A stretch of 64,000 nucleotides of DNA, from NCBI GenBank assembly GCA_963969495.1, contig OZ018326.1:179593497-179657496 (forward strand), written 5' to 3'. This DNA comes from Ceratothoa steindachneri. Taxonomy: Eukaryota > Arthropoda > Malacostraca > Isopoda > Cymothoidae. Numbering within the stretch: position 1 is the first letter of the stretch; each line of letters starts with the position of its first letter. The position numbers and the translations under genes were made by a program. Positions 42,790 through 56,385 of this stretch are shown here, in pieces. Under the pieces are notes generated by a model that worked only from the letters and a program-made list of their open reading frames with translations, did no database searches and had not been told where the DNA came from.

Positions 42790-43448
42790 AAGGGAAGACT
42801 CTGTCCTCTGCAGCCAAATATGCGAGGATCGTCCTTATCGGTGATTCTCAATCAAGGGATCTGCAACCCATGCTAGCGGACGCCTTCGCACCAGTGTGAG
42901 AGTAAGCTGCCTCCCAGGACGTGGGAACCACCAGATAAGAGTAGAGGCTGAGAAATCTCAGATTTCTGAGAGTTCAGTTGTTGCCCTGATGGTAAGTGGC
43001 AACGACCTCTCCCTTAGAGGAGGTAGGGTAGGCCATACAGGTGAGATCCTTCAGACGGTCATGGGGACTGTGGATGACTGTGGGTTGAAACCCTGCAGGC
43101 GTGTCGTGGTCGGGATGCTCCCGAGAAGAGGATCAAGCAGGATCGCTCACTCGAGGAACGTCGCATTGAACCGACGACTAGGAGATTTATGTAAGGCGGA
43201 AGAGGTCTTTTTTGTCGACCCCTACCGCATCTTTTATGGTAGGAACGATCTCTACCAAATGGGATGGGGTGCACCTTTTCTTTAAAGGAAAGGCTGTACT
43301 CTCAAACCTGATACAAGATGTCGTTGGGCGGACTCAAAGGACGGTCCGGCCCCGAGTTAGGGCGGACGTTGGCCAGTACGCCAAAGTCACCCCTGGAACG
43401 ACCTTTGTGGAGGTCACTCGAAATGGTGCGACCACACCACTAAAATAG
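42790..43448 (+). pseudogene. CR1-like ORF1: SGNH hydrolase (esterase) domain
   Basis: Three SGNH blocks are visible in order. IVLIGDSQSRDLQ near 42828 (block I, with the catalytic Ser of GDS) is separated by a frameshift near 42895. VALMVSGNDLSL in frame 42896-43285 is block III (GxND). DGVHLFFKGKAVLS near 43265-43305 is block V (D-x-x-H). Esterase domains in ORF1 are known for CR1-type LINEs; their proposed role is in lipid or membrane handling during transposition, which is unsettled. Apart from two frame changes the catalytic residues are all preserved. Confidence 0.88.
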
Positions 43449-43519
43449 AACAGAGAGACAAGTAAGACGGGAAACGGAAGTGCGTAGGGAGTCCTACATT
43501 TGGGGTCTCCCTGAAAGTT

Positions 43520-43942
43520 ATTATGTTTAATGCGAGGTCAATCAGAAACAAGTTTGTTAAACTTCGTGGCCTCGTAGCGATGGAAGAGCCTGAAATGGTG
43601 GCCATAACAGAGTGGTGGGTAAAAACCTCAAACCAAGATTTTGAAGGTAAATTCATGATTCCAGGTTACCAACTCTTCCAAAAAGATAGGCCAGAGAGAG
43701 AGGGTGGGGGTGTGATGTTGTATGTCAAGGGTAGGCTCAAATCGACAAACTCCAACATTGTATCCAAACACGAGCTACTAGGTGTTGACCTAGACATAGG
43801 TCCTGCCAAATACAGGACCCTGATGCTTTACAAACCCCCTACTCAACTCGTTGAAAAGGACAGGGATTTGTACCGGCTGCTGAGGGAACTTGTACAAGAC
43901 AGAGTGTGTATCGCCATAGGTAATACACACGGCAACGGGTAG
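43520..43942 (+). pseudogene. CR1-like ORF2: endonuclease N-terminal part
   Basis: The frame from 43523 gives MFNARSIRNKFVKLRGLV (the N-terminal Asn motif of APE endonucleases), EPEMVAITEWWVK (the catalytic Glu in ITE-W), and a GGGVMLYVK block with the RPEREGGG turn. It ends in CIAIGNTHGNG, near the GDFN motif position, and is then interrupted by the deletion. The GD-N motif has become GNTHGN. Confidence 0.88.
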
Positions 43943-44880
43943 TGTTGATGGACAGGCTTGTGAGTGGGTGCACGTTACTAGCGGTGTTCCTTAAGGTTCT
44001 GTCCTGGGACCACTACTATTCATCATCTATGTCAACGACATGGACGGTGACATGGTTGCGAAGATTTCTAAATTTGCCGATGATACCAAGTTTGGTATGA
44101 ACGTCTCAAAGGAAGAAAATACTGACACCTTTAAGATGATCTTCGGAAGATTCGGGAGTGGTCGGACATGTGGCAAATGCCATTTAACGTGAACAAATGC
44201 AAAGTGATGCATATCGGCCATCGAAATCCGCAATCTCAGTATATCCTTAAGGGCACTGCTATTGAATCCACTGAGACTGAGAAGGACTTTGGTGTAACAA
44301 TCATTAGTGACCTCGAGTTCTCGAAACAGTGCATTGAGACGGAGAAAAATGCCCAAAGGATGCTAGGCTACATAAAGCGCCAGTTTGGATATCGGAATAA
44401 GGAGATAGAACTGTGTTTGTACAACTCACTTGTCCGACCGCACCTGGAGTATGCCGTACAATTTTGGAATCCTTCGTTTCGAAAGCATATTGCGAGATTG
44501 GAACGTGTGCAAGCCAGGGCAATCAAACTGATTCCCTCTATCAGACACAAAAGTAACGATGATAGATTAAGGGAAGTAGATCCGTTCTCGTTGAAAACAC
44601 GGAGACTGCATGATCAGCTTATCGAAGTGTTTAAAATACTTCGAGGCTTCGATAATGTGGACTACACGGATATTTTCCAACTTAGTGAGGGCAGAACGAG
44701 AAATCACGGCTACAAACTTTAACTGAAGCGTTAAAACCGTGATCTGTGTGGTAAACTTTTCACATACAGCATCTGCGGTAGCTGGATCGCACTTCCAGTG
44801 GAAGTTGTCAACAGCAATTCTGTTGATCAGTTCAAGTCAAGACTGGACAAACTCTTGAAAAGTGGCCGTTTGGGCACTTA
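43943..44880 (+). pseudogene. CR1-like ORF2: RT C-terminal part after internal deletion
   Basis: The sequence resumes at EWVHVTSGVP and GSVLGPLLFIIYVNDM near 43965-44040, with a stop in place of Gln in GVPQGS, then KISKFADDTKF near 44060 (the catalytic FADD of this LINE clade). 44168-44722 gives MPFNVNKCKVMHIGH and the long thumb and post-RT region (DFGVTIISDLEFSKQC, LEYAVQFWNP, RRLHDQLIEVFKILRG), continuing after a stop as CGSWIALPVEVVNS. All RT blocks before GVPQGS are missing. Confidence 0.93.
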
Positions 44881-44999
44881 GGCGTTGTGCAGAACTGTGC
44901 CTGCTCAACTGTTAGCCTAAAAGTACCCTCTTTGAATGGACCATAAGGTTTCCTAGGGTACTTCTTGTCCTTGTAGCTCCTTGTAGCTCCTCACAATCA

Positions 45000-46277
45000 A
45001 TCAGAAACCAATACAGATCCCCATGAAGGTAAGAAAAGTATAGCACATAGCGGACTGATAAATACAGAAGATAACTAAGTACTCATATACCAGAACCACT
45101 ATAAAGAGAAACTTTAGAAGAAATCGATACATAATTAAAAAGCATCAGGAACTCGATGCAAGCGACAGACGAAATAGAAATACTCAAAGGCGGCTATAAG
45201 ATGATTAAGATGTTTGCTACCACATAGTTATCAATTATTAGCCTTTATTTTGAAAGTTTATCATTATTAAAAGAGTTGCACGCCCACCCGATCTCGACTG
45301 ACGTAATAAGGCTTCTCTTGAGGTATCTTCCACTCATTTTATTTCCCCTAACTTCACCCCTCGGCACCCTCCTAAACTACTCACGAACTCATGCTTTCGT
45401 TGGTTTTTGCTTCTTATTTTGCCAAATGATGAAACGAACATACCTGAGCGACATTTTGACAAATGACTCAAATATCAGAACATCACCACCTTCTTTTTAC
45501 ATCGTTGCCAGAAAGGACATTACATCTATTTCTTAGGAAAAAGTGTGTAACGCGGAAGTGGCGCTGACTTACTTTCACCGCTTTTGCTAGAACCTGTCTT
45601 TTATTTCAAATTCCTTCTCTAGCATCGTTAGAATTAGGTCATCTAAATTGTAAAGGCCCCATTATAATTAAAGTTAGAAGCCCATCATCTTGTAAATGGT
45701 ATCTTTGCAGATACAATCATATTTCTTGGGAAATGAATCTTTTTTAAAAAATATAATTCGAAATTAATTTTTCTAATCTTTTCTGTAAGATTCCGATAAT
45801 AAGTTTGAAAATAAATTAATTTGAGTATAATTTTTACTTAAAGGTTTGCAATTTCAATAGTTAAACACTAGATTTATATAAAATGCCTAAAAATACTTTC
45901 CAGATAGGAAGTTTATGTTATGGTAGGGGGAGGATATTCAATGGTCGAGAGTGTTTGTTTTATTAGCGGGACAAAGTTTTGTGAGGCCGATTTAAAACTT
46001 GCCTCAAAATATTTTCCGGATACTTTGAATGTTTACCAATATTTTTAATTCTCTATTTTATTTTGGAAAGTATGCAGATCTTGTAAACTGGTATGTATGT
46101 GAGAGTATGCAGGTGAGGGAATAGAAAGGGTGTGTGGATAGACAGCGGAAAGTAGACCAGTGGTGAAAAGAGAAAGAAGTGTGGTAGGGTGCAAAGTGAT
46201 GCTAGAGCCTGGTGATCAGGCTTATCGCTTTCAAATTTTTATGCTTTGTAGTTCCGTTGTTGTTTATCATTTTGCTT
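45000..46277. other. Unassigned AT-rich interval
   Basis: No gene is recognised. At 45681-45710 the phrase ATCATCTTGTAAATGGTATC recurs with two differences at about 46976-47003 (see findings). Confidence 0.3.

Positions 46278-46280
<3 letters not shown>

Positions 46281-46348
<68 letters not shown>
46281..46348. repeat. (TA)n microsatellite
   Basis: Pure TA of about 68 bp, followed by CATGTATATATAATATATAT. Confidence 0.96.
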
Positions 46349-46355
<7 letters not shown>

Positions 46356-47240
46356 ATATAATATATATAATTTGGCGTTCAAGCCATTTGAGTTCATATT
46401 TGCTAATGTATTTGGTTATGCTGTGCGCGTTTGCTGTTTTTTTGGTAAGTCATTAATTATAACTTACTGTGTTTGCTTTAGTGTCTTTGTTTCTTCTTAA
46501 TTTTGTAGTGTGTGTATTTCGTGTATTATGTTTCTTCTTTTAGTCTTGTTCGGTGATATTTGTCTTCTTGTGTGGGTTTCCTTCTTCGGTAGTTTTGTCT
46601 TAGTTGATTGGTTTTGTCGATATCAGGGAATTTTTGTCAAAATCGGTTGGTTTCATGATTGGTATTTTTGTCTTGATTTGGGGTAAATTGAACTCATCTT
46701 GCGTAGAACGGCACTGCTGCTCCGCCAGCTAAAATTCCAGCGGAGCTTGAAAATCTGGCGCGACCTTGTAACGGAGGTAAATAGATAAAAAAAGTATTTC
46801 TTTTCAATTAGTTCTATGCTATTATTTAAGTATGAAGATGAAATTGTCTACCAATGGTAGCAGTAAATGCATTTTTACCAGAACTTACATGTATGGGAAA
46901 AAGACGTTAGTTAAGAAATAACGAGTCAAAAGTTCTTTGTTATAATGAAAGAGTTTTATTGTCTAAAGATTGCAATATCATCTTGCAAATGGTATCTTTG
47001 GAGTTTTTACATGTATCACTATCTTATAAAAGGATATTCATTTTGCTTATATTTAATAACCTAAAGCAGTTAATAACCAAAATTCAACAAATACAAATTC
47101 ATTCATCGAGAAAAACCTCTCCTCCACACACTATCACACCATCAAGTTACATCGAATACTTTAAAAGGTAATTTCACCATCATATTTCTTGAACTTGTAC
47201 CCGTTATTCATTCTAATGTCTGAGGAACTTTTCTACCCAA
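46349..47240. other. Unassigned AT-rich interval
   Basis: No gene is seen. 46490-46660 is T/G-rich with repeated TTTTGTCTT-like words. 46720-46770 is a short GC-richer passage. Confidence 0.3.
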
Positions 47241-47242
47241 CC

Positions 47243-47330
47243 CCGCCGTAATAACGGCGCGCTTGCCCGGCAATTGTTGGGTCGGCAGTTCGAATCTCCG
47301 TCCGGATTCCTTTTACAGCTGACACTATTT
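47243..47330 (+). ncRNA. tRNA-like SINE head (pol III B-box)
   Basis: The sequence has GCGCGCTTGCCCGGCAATTG followed by GGGTCGGCAGTTCGAATCTC, with the GGTTCGAATC-type B-box as GCAGTTCGAATC, and CCGTCCGG closing the T-arm region. The acceptor and D-arm side is incomplete (AACCCCGCCGTAATAACGGC). This is the T- and anticodon-arm half of a tRNA-derived SINE. The body probably continues to about 47600-47720. Confidence 0.6.
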
Positions 47331-47975
<645 letters not shown>

Positions 47976-48850
47976 ATGAGAAACTCACACAGTACAAAGT
48001 AGCGCGTGAGTAAAGCAATAAATGCAAAAAATACCACAGGAAAATGAAAGGCGGATTCCAAGTACTACTTCCGGAAATTCCAACTGTGAGCACATAATGT
48101 AGACATTTTAGGTCAACAAGACAAATACATACACACTCAATTGTGAATACGTAAAAGTAAAGTAGAGAAACATAACTAAATTAATAAATCGAAGGGCTAA
48201 GATTTTAAATGGACAATTTCGTTATAAATAAGCCTTTTAATAACAGGGGCCAGTTTAAAGAGACCGGGGGATATACTAAAATTAGGCGAGGAATTAATGA
48301 ATGATCACTCGACAATATTTCTTTGAACAAAGTAATCAGATTGGTAAATAAATTAAGGTGAATTACAATTGATAGGGTAACTGTTTTCAGATAAATGGAC
48401 AAAGAAAGCGTTGCTGCTTTTCCCCTTCCTAATATTGTATTTATGTTGCGTCAAGCATACACTTAATGATTTACCGGTTTGCCCAAAGTATTGCTCAGGG
48501 TAAACTGAACAATCGACAGAATAATTTCCCCCTATACTATTGTTATTATTATGAATCAGCATTTTGCACATGGTAGACTGATTCTTGGATATGAAAAAAA
48601 TATTTAACAAGAGTCGGGGAAGAAGCGGAATCAGAAAACGGTAAAACAAGGAAGTTCTTAAAATTATATGCGAGAAGGATTTCAGTTCTGTAAAAGGATT
48701 TTTTGGCCAAATCTAGGCAACCTGCATGACCTTTTGAGGGTAGCAAAGATTGTTACCTATTTCAAAGATCTTGGAAATCTCAAGATCTAAGAATTCTGGG
48801 CTGGCGACCCGCAAACCCTGGAGAAATAATAAAACAAATAGTTTTCTTTA
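47976..48850 (-). pseudogene. PLE fragment: thumb and GIY-YIG endonuclease
   Basis: Read leftward: from about 48830 the RT thumb block (PEFLDLEISKIFEIGNNLCY after frame fixes), KSFYRTEILL and NFLVLPFSD in the frame 48746-48549, then the GIY-YIG core in frame 48649-48353 (GGNYSVDCSVYPEQYFGQTG, LSVCLTQHKYNIRKG). The family signature GVY-x-C-x2-C-x3-YIG has become NYSVDCSVYPEQYFG. A last shift leads to SPGLFKLAPVIKRLIYN near 48290-48220. From about 48205 down to 47976 lies untranslated tail. It is the same PLE family as 49.9-50.15 kb and opposite in strand. Confidence 0.82.
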
Positions 48851-48948
48851 AATGGTAAATTTTACCTTTAAAAGTTTAGTTTGGCTATGGGAAATCATTT
48901 ATCCCTTATTCTTTGCAATATACATATATATGAAAATTTTTTAAACTA

Positions 48949-49883
48949 CGAAGGGCGGTCAATAAGTTTTGTAATTCGGATATAAGGAAACGAGATATGA
49001 GGAAAAGTGTTTTATTATTTTTCAATATAACTACCCACGACTTCAATGCACTTGCGCCACTTGTCCCTGAGGATTCGAATTCCCGACAACCAGAAATCTC
49101 CCGACTGCTGTTCAATCCACTCCTGGACGGCGAGCTGGACATCTTCATCGTCCCCAAACCGGCGTCCACGCAGTGCTGCCTTGAGCTGGCGGAATAAAAA
49201 GTAGGGGCTAGATCTAGACTGTAGAGGGGATGGTTGAGCTCCTCGAATCTGCACTCGTGCAGGGCAGCTTGTGCAACTCTAGCCTTGTTGACTTTTACGA
49301 CGTTGAAGTCGATCATGGGGCGTGAGGTTTCGGGAGGTTTCTAGGGATCCAACGGGCAGAGACCTTGGTCATAGCCAAATTGTCGTGTATGATGTTGATA
49401 ACACTTCCATGTGATATTCCAAGTTCTCAGTCGATTTCTTCGACCTTCACCCGTCGATTTTCGAGGATCCTCCTCTCCACACGGGCCACATTGTCCTTGT
49501 TGGTCACGCCTGATGGGCATCCTGGACGGGAATCATCTTCAAGGGACTCACGACCATAGCGGAACTCCCTATTCCAGCGAGCAATGGTTGCATAGGAAGG
49601 GGCGGTGTCGGTGTACACTGCAACCATGCGTTCATGGATCTTTTTTGCCATCTTGCCTTCCTTGGTCAAAAGTTTTATCACTGCGCGGTGCTTAACCTTC
49701 TCCATTGTTGAAAAATTTGTGACTGACGATCTGCGATCAGCTACTGCTTCTTAAATATACGAGGCAGGAGCGTGCGGCTGCAGGTCCTGACTTGTCATAA
49801 CTTATCCTAACACTCCCACAAACAGCCATCCCCCTTCCTCTGTTTTGCCCTACCGATTCTCAAAACTTATTGACCGCCCCTCG
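48949..49883 (-). mobile_element. Mini-mariner copy 2 (same deletion as copy 1)
   Basis: Ends CGAAGGGCGGTCAATAAGTT at the left and AACTTATTGACCGCCCCTCG at the right, each flanked by TA: 935 bp. It carries a 10-bp extra repeat (TTTCGGGAGG) next to the internal junction, absent from copy 1, and lacks a few bases near 49200. It sits between two inverted PLE fragments. Confidence 0.94.
48990..49705 (-). pseudogene. mariner transposase with catalytic core deleted (copy 2)
   Basis: The frame 49705-49427 is cleaner than in copy 1: MEKVKHRAVIKLLTKEGK, SYATIARWNREFRYGRESLE, NVARVERRILENRRVKVEEI, which covers both helix-turn-helix units. It then continues by shift to HGSVINIIHDNLAM and the WIPRNL-like block at about 49330-49350, where the sequence jumps to KARVAQAALHECRFEELNH. 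The first two catalytic Asp segments are gone, exactly as in copy 1. SPDLAP-like and YFLFRQLKAALRGRRF blocks remain. Confidence 0.92.
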
Positions 49884-49884
49884 T

Positions 49885-50150
49885 ACCTTACTCCCCACCA
49901 TTATCTATTTTCCCCTTGTTTGGTTCCAATATATAGACGATATTATTTGTTTGTGGCCTTCTTCTAAAGATGTTAATAGTTTCCTTACTGGACTTAATCC
50001 TCTGGTTCCCTCTATTAAATTTAACCATGAACTCTATCAAAATGGTGTCCTCCCGTTCTTATATTCATTTTTACTCAAGTCATAATGATAAAGTCAAACA
50101 GTTTGTATTTATTTCAAGATCTTTGAAATAGGTGACAATCTTTGTGTAGC
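49885..50150 (+). pseudogene. PLE reverse transcriptase palm fragment
   Basis: The frame 49870-50085 gives FPLVWFQYIDDIICLWPSS, with the YIDD catalytic box, then NSFLTGLNPLVPSIKFNHEL and GVLPFL. After a shift it gives the strand and thumb start. Its end (about 50115-50150, CAAGATCTTTGAAATAGGT) equals, in reverse, 48745-48780 in the minus-strand PLE fragment. The two fragments are thus consecutive parts of one PLE now in opposite orientation, or two copies meeting tail to tail. Confidence 0.85.
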
Positions 50151-51925
<1,775 letters not shown>

Positions 51926-51928
51926 CAA

Positions 51929-52890
51929 AATGTCGTCGTTCGAGAGATTTAAACTCCAATGAGAATCCCTCGGTTTAAGTGGCAAATAACTTGTCCCTTA
52001 TATACAGGAAGAAGAGAGAAAAGAGTGAGCTGAACAAAATGAGTTTAGAGATAGAGAGAGCGCGAGAGAATTCGCCAATATGAATTGGAATTAAATAGCG
52101 ATCGGCTCGAAGCCCATTCAGTAAATTCCCGAACAGAAATCCCTCAATCCACTTCCGTTAAACTCCTCATGTTCAAAGAAGGAGGGACTTCTGATCTTTT
52201 CCCACTCACTTCGCCAAAAATTTTGAAGTTAATCATTGGGACATTGAAACAGACTGTGTCGCTAAGCTTCTTTCCCTCCTTAGCTCGTAGCTCCGAGACC
52301 TATGTGTATCCCTTACCTCAGAAGCTACGGTGGATTACTCCACCTTCAAATCTGAACTTCTCGCGGCGTATAATATGACGCCTGACTTCTACCGCACCAA
52401 ATTTCACCACGCCCGCAGCCCACCAAATATGACCTTCCGTCATTTTGGATATACTCTTTCCTGTAATTTCAATTTTTGGTTAGACACATCGAAAGTCCTC
52501 CACAATTATGAATCCCTGGTAGATTTTGTTCTAAGGGATCAGTTGCTGACGTCGCTATTACCAGAGATCCGCTCCTTCGTAAAGGATCGTCGGTGCAACT
52601 CCTTCAAAGAGTGCATAGAAGAAGTAGATATCTATGCGACGAGTCACAACCTATACCCGAAGGAAAATAAAAATCCTTCCCCGTCATCCTCCAAGAATAA
52701 AATTAATAACTCGCGATTCCACCAAATTCGTTAAGGTTACGGGCCCCTTTAAGCCCAGAAGTTTCCTTCCTCGTGATGTGAAACCCCTCATCTCTAATCC
52801 TCCGACATCAACCTTTCCCCGTAGGCCAATCGTATGTTTTGCATGCGGTGTGGAAGACCAAACGCGTCCAAATTGTTCCCCAAATTCCCA
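51929..52890 (+). pseudogene. Gag with capsid-like region and zinc knuckle
   Basis: The likely start is MSSFERFKLQ at 51931, with a stop soon after. An acidic/basic helical segment follows (ERARENSP, YELELNSDRLEAHS). 52085-52378 gives LMFKEGGTSDLF, equivalent to the start of a capsid-like fold. 52330-52734 gives VDYSTFKSELLAAYNMTP, FRHFGYTLSCNFNFWLD and LVDFVLRDQLLTSLLPEIRS, the helical CA C-terminal type region of Gypsy gag. By frameshift, 52634-52999 gives CFACGVEDQTRPNC, a knuckle in which the His position is altered. At least three frameshifts occur. Confidence 0.8.
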
Positions 52891-53029
52891 ACTCCGTGGT
52901 AATCCAATTCACCAAGTACACCAGGTGAATGCTGCTCCCGCTCCCCCTCCATCGCGACCAAAAGCCCCAGCTCCAATCTCGTCTCCCAGTGTCCCATGAC
53001 ACCATGTTAATTTCCTCTTCGGCAAGAGT

Positions 53030-53545
53030 TCTCCAGGAAGTTTGAAAGTTGAAAACGGAAGCGTTAATGGGTGCCGAGTCTCCACCCTCGTCCACGACAC
53101 CGGGTGTACCTGTATCGTGGTATCGAATGAACTTCTTACCCCGGTGGTCGCCGATCACAAAATGTTTGCGGTAGTCCATGACTACCTGGGACGCGCAAAC
53201 CGCTTTCCCATTATAAACTGTTACCTCGAGTGTCAGTACTTTTCCGGATGGGCTAAAGTCGTGTCAGCCCCTATTAAATTCTGTTCCGTTTTGGTAGGAC
53301 AGTGCCCCAAAGTCACATCTAACCCTGTGGCTCAGCTCGTTATTACGAGAGCCCAGGCAGAGAAGGAATCTCAGACGCCCGTTGCCCTTGAAAGTCCCTT
53401 AGATTCAGATTTCAGCGGCATTATGAGTGAAGAATTCGCTCAAAAACAGAAGAGTGCCCAAATCTCCTCCCCTTATGGGAAAAATCTTGAAGCATCGAAC
53501 AAGATTCGGTCCGCGGTAACAAGACAGCTTCTTATATCGTGAAAG
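53030..53545 (+). pseudogene. Retroelement aspartic protease region (relic 2)
   Basis: The frame 53042-53542 contains VSTLVHDTGCTCIVVSNELL, with the DTG active site, and HDYLGRANRFPIINCYLECQ and PIKFCSVLVGQCPKVT. A Gln/Glu-rich linker follows. At about 53540 a frameshift occurs, and LLDGACSDGVNSENHVLCVP leads towards the integrase. From the protease end (about 53330) to the integrase zinc domain (about 53640) there are only about 300 bases. Confidence 0.87.
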
Positions 53546-53639
53546 AAAGCTTGCTAGATGGTGCTTGCTCAGATGGCGTCAACTCCGAGAATCACGTTCT
53601 CTGTGTTCCCCGTTCACATGGCCCCCTGGTCCTAAAAAT

Positions 53640-54660
53640 TGCCCACGATAGTGTGTTTTCTGGCCTATTCAGCCACAATAAGACTGCTTAAAGGATATTC
53701 CGGTATTTCTACTGGCCTGGTGCTGCAGTTAACATTTCCGAATACTGCCAATCCTGTGACATCTGCCAGAAAACCACGGCAAAAGGGCGTGTTAAACCGG
53801 TCCCCTTCAGAAGGGACCAATCATATCGGAACCCTTTTCCCGAGTGGCCAAAGACCTTGTCGGCCCCATTCGTCCCACGCACAGCGAAGGGCATAGTTAT
53901 GTCCTTACTCTTGTGGATTGTGCTACGAGTTTCCCCGAAGCCGTACCTTTAAAGAGAATCGACAGAGTTACGTGTGCCGTAGCCTTAATTTACATCTTTT
54001 ATAGGGTAGGCATATCAAAGGAAGTATTGTCCGACCGAGGTCCGCAATTTACTTCTAAATTGATGGAACATATCGGGAAACTGTTAATGGTAAAATTGCT
54101 CTTTATCACCCCCTATCACCCCTGCGCAAATGGAGTTTGCGAGAAATTTAATGTGACCTTGAAGTCAATATTAAAGAAGCTGTGTGCTGAACAGCCCCGT
54201 GAGTGGCATAGCTTCTTGCCCGTGGCACGATTTGCATTCAGGGAGATTCCATATCGTACGCTTGGATTGGCTCCTTTCGAATTAATCTACGGACGTAACA
54301 TGCGAGGTTATTCTCTAACGCCAAATTAGACAGGGAAATTCAATCTTCCTACGCGTATGTTTTGGATCTTCAACAAAGATTAGAAAAGTATACCGAGATG
54401 GCATACCAAAATGTCGACGTTAACTTAGAAAAGTACCGGACGTACTTCGATGTCAAATCGAAGGAGAGGAAGTTTAAGCCTGGTGATGAGGTTCTATTGC
54501 TATTTCCTACGGAGGCAACAAACTTCTGAGCCTTTGGAAAGGCCCCTTCCCAATTCTCGAAGCACGAGAGCCTGTGGATTACTCGTATTTAATTAAGACC
54601 CCTACAGAAGAGAAGCTGTTCCACATCAACATGTTAAAAAGATATCACCGCCGCGCGTGT
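53640..54660 (+). pseudogene. Integrase: zinc domain, core and C-terminal domain (relic 2)
   Basis: Zinc domain: IAHDSVFSGLFSHNKT, then by shifts FRYFYWPGA and YCQSCDICQK (HHCC). Core in frame 53844-54329: MAKDLVGPIRP (first Asp), YVLTLVDCATSFPEAVPLK, VLSDRGPQFTSKLME (second Asp), HPCANGVCEKFNVTLKSIL (catalytic Glu in CEK), REWHSFLPVARFAFREIPY and ELIYGRNMRG. C-terminal domain by shift: YRTYFDVKSKERKFKPGDEV near 54435-54500, LWKGPFPILE and FHINMLKRYHRR near 54610-54655. D, D and E are all present, so the core is better preserved than in relic 1. Confidence 0.93.
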
Positions 54661-54689
54661 GTCAACAACATTGTTACCACCGACGAAGA

Positions 54690-56333
<1,644 letters not shown>

Positions 56334-56381
<48 letters not shown>
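56334..56381. repeat. (TA)n microsatellite, target of the next element
   Basis: TA of about 48 bp. The transposon end CAGGGTGTTT begins directly in it. Confidence 0.97.

Positions 56382-56382
<1 letters not shown>

Positions 56383-56385
<3 letters not shown>

Larger units (their letters stand above)
41570..44995 (+). mobile_element. CR1-like LINE with esterase ORF1, internally deleted
   Basis: Order: 5' region (41570-42150, related to 29.5-29.8 kb), ORF1 with zinc finger, coiled coil and SGNH domain (42160-43448), ORF2 endonuclease start (43520-43940), then a jump to the end of the RT (43945-44880), and a 3' end with CTTGTAGCTC repeats at 44973-44995. Short tandem 3' repeats of this kind are typical of CR1/L2-type LINEs. 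About 2 kb of ORF2 is missing. Confidence 0.85.

Noticed and set aside
42542..42817. Minus-strand frame of 91 codons rich in Phe and Leu, membrane-protein-like
   Set aside because: It is the reverse of the A/G-rich, Lys/Glu-coding stretch after the CR1-like ORF1 and is compositional.
47243..47330. A functional tRNA gene
   Set aside because: The T-arm is good, but the D-arm and acceptor stem do not pair; it fits a SINE head better.
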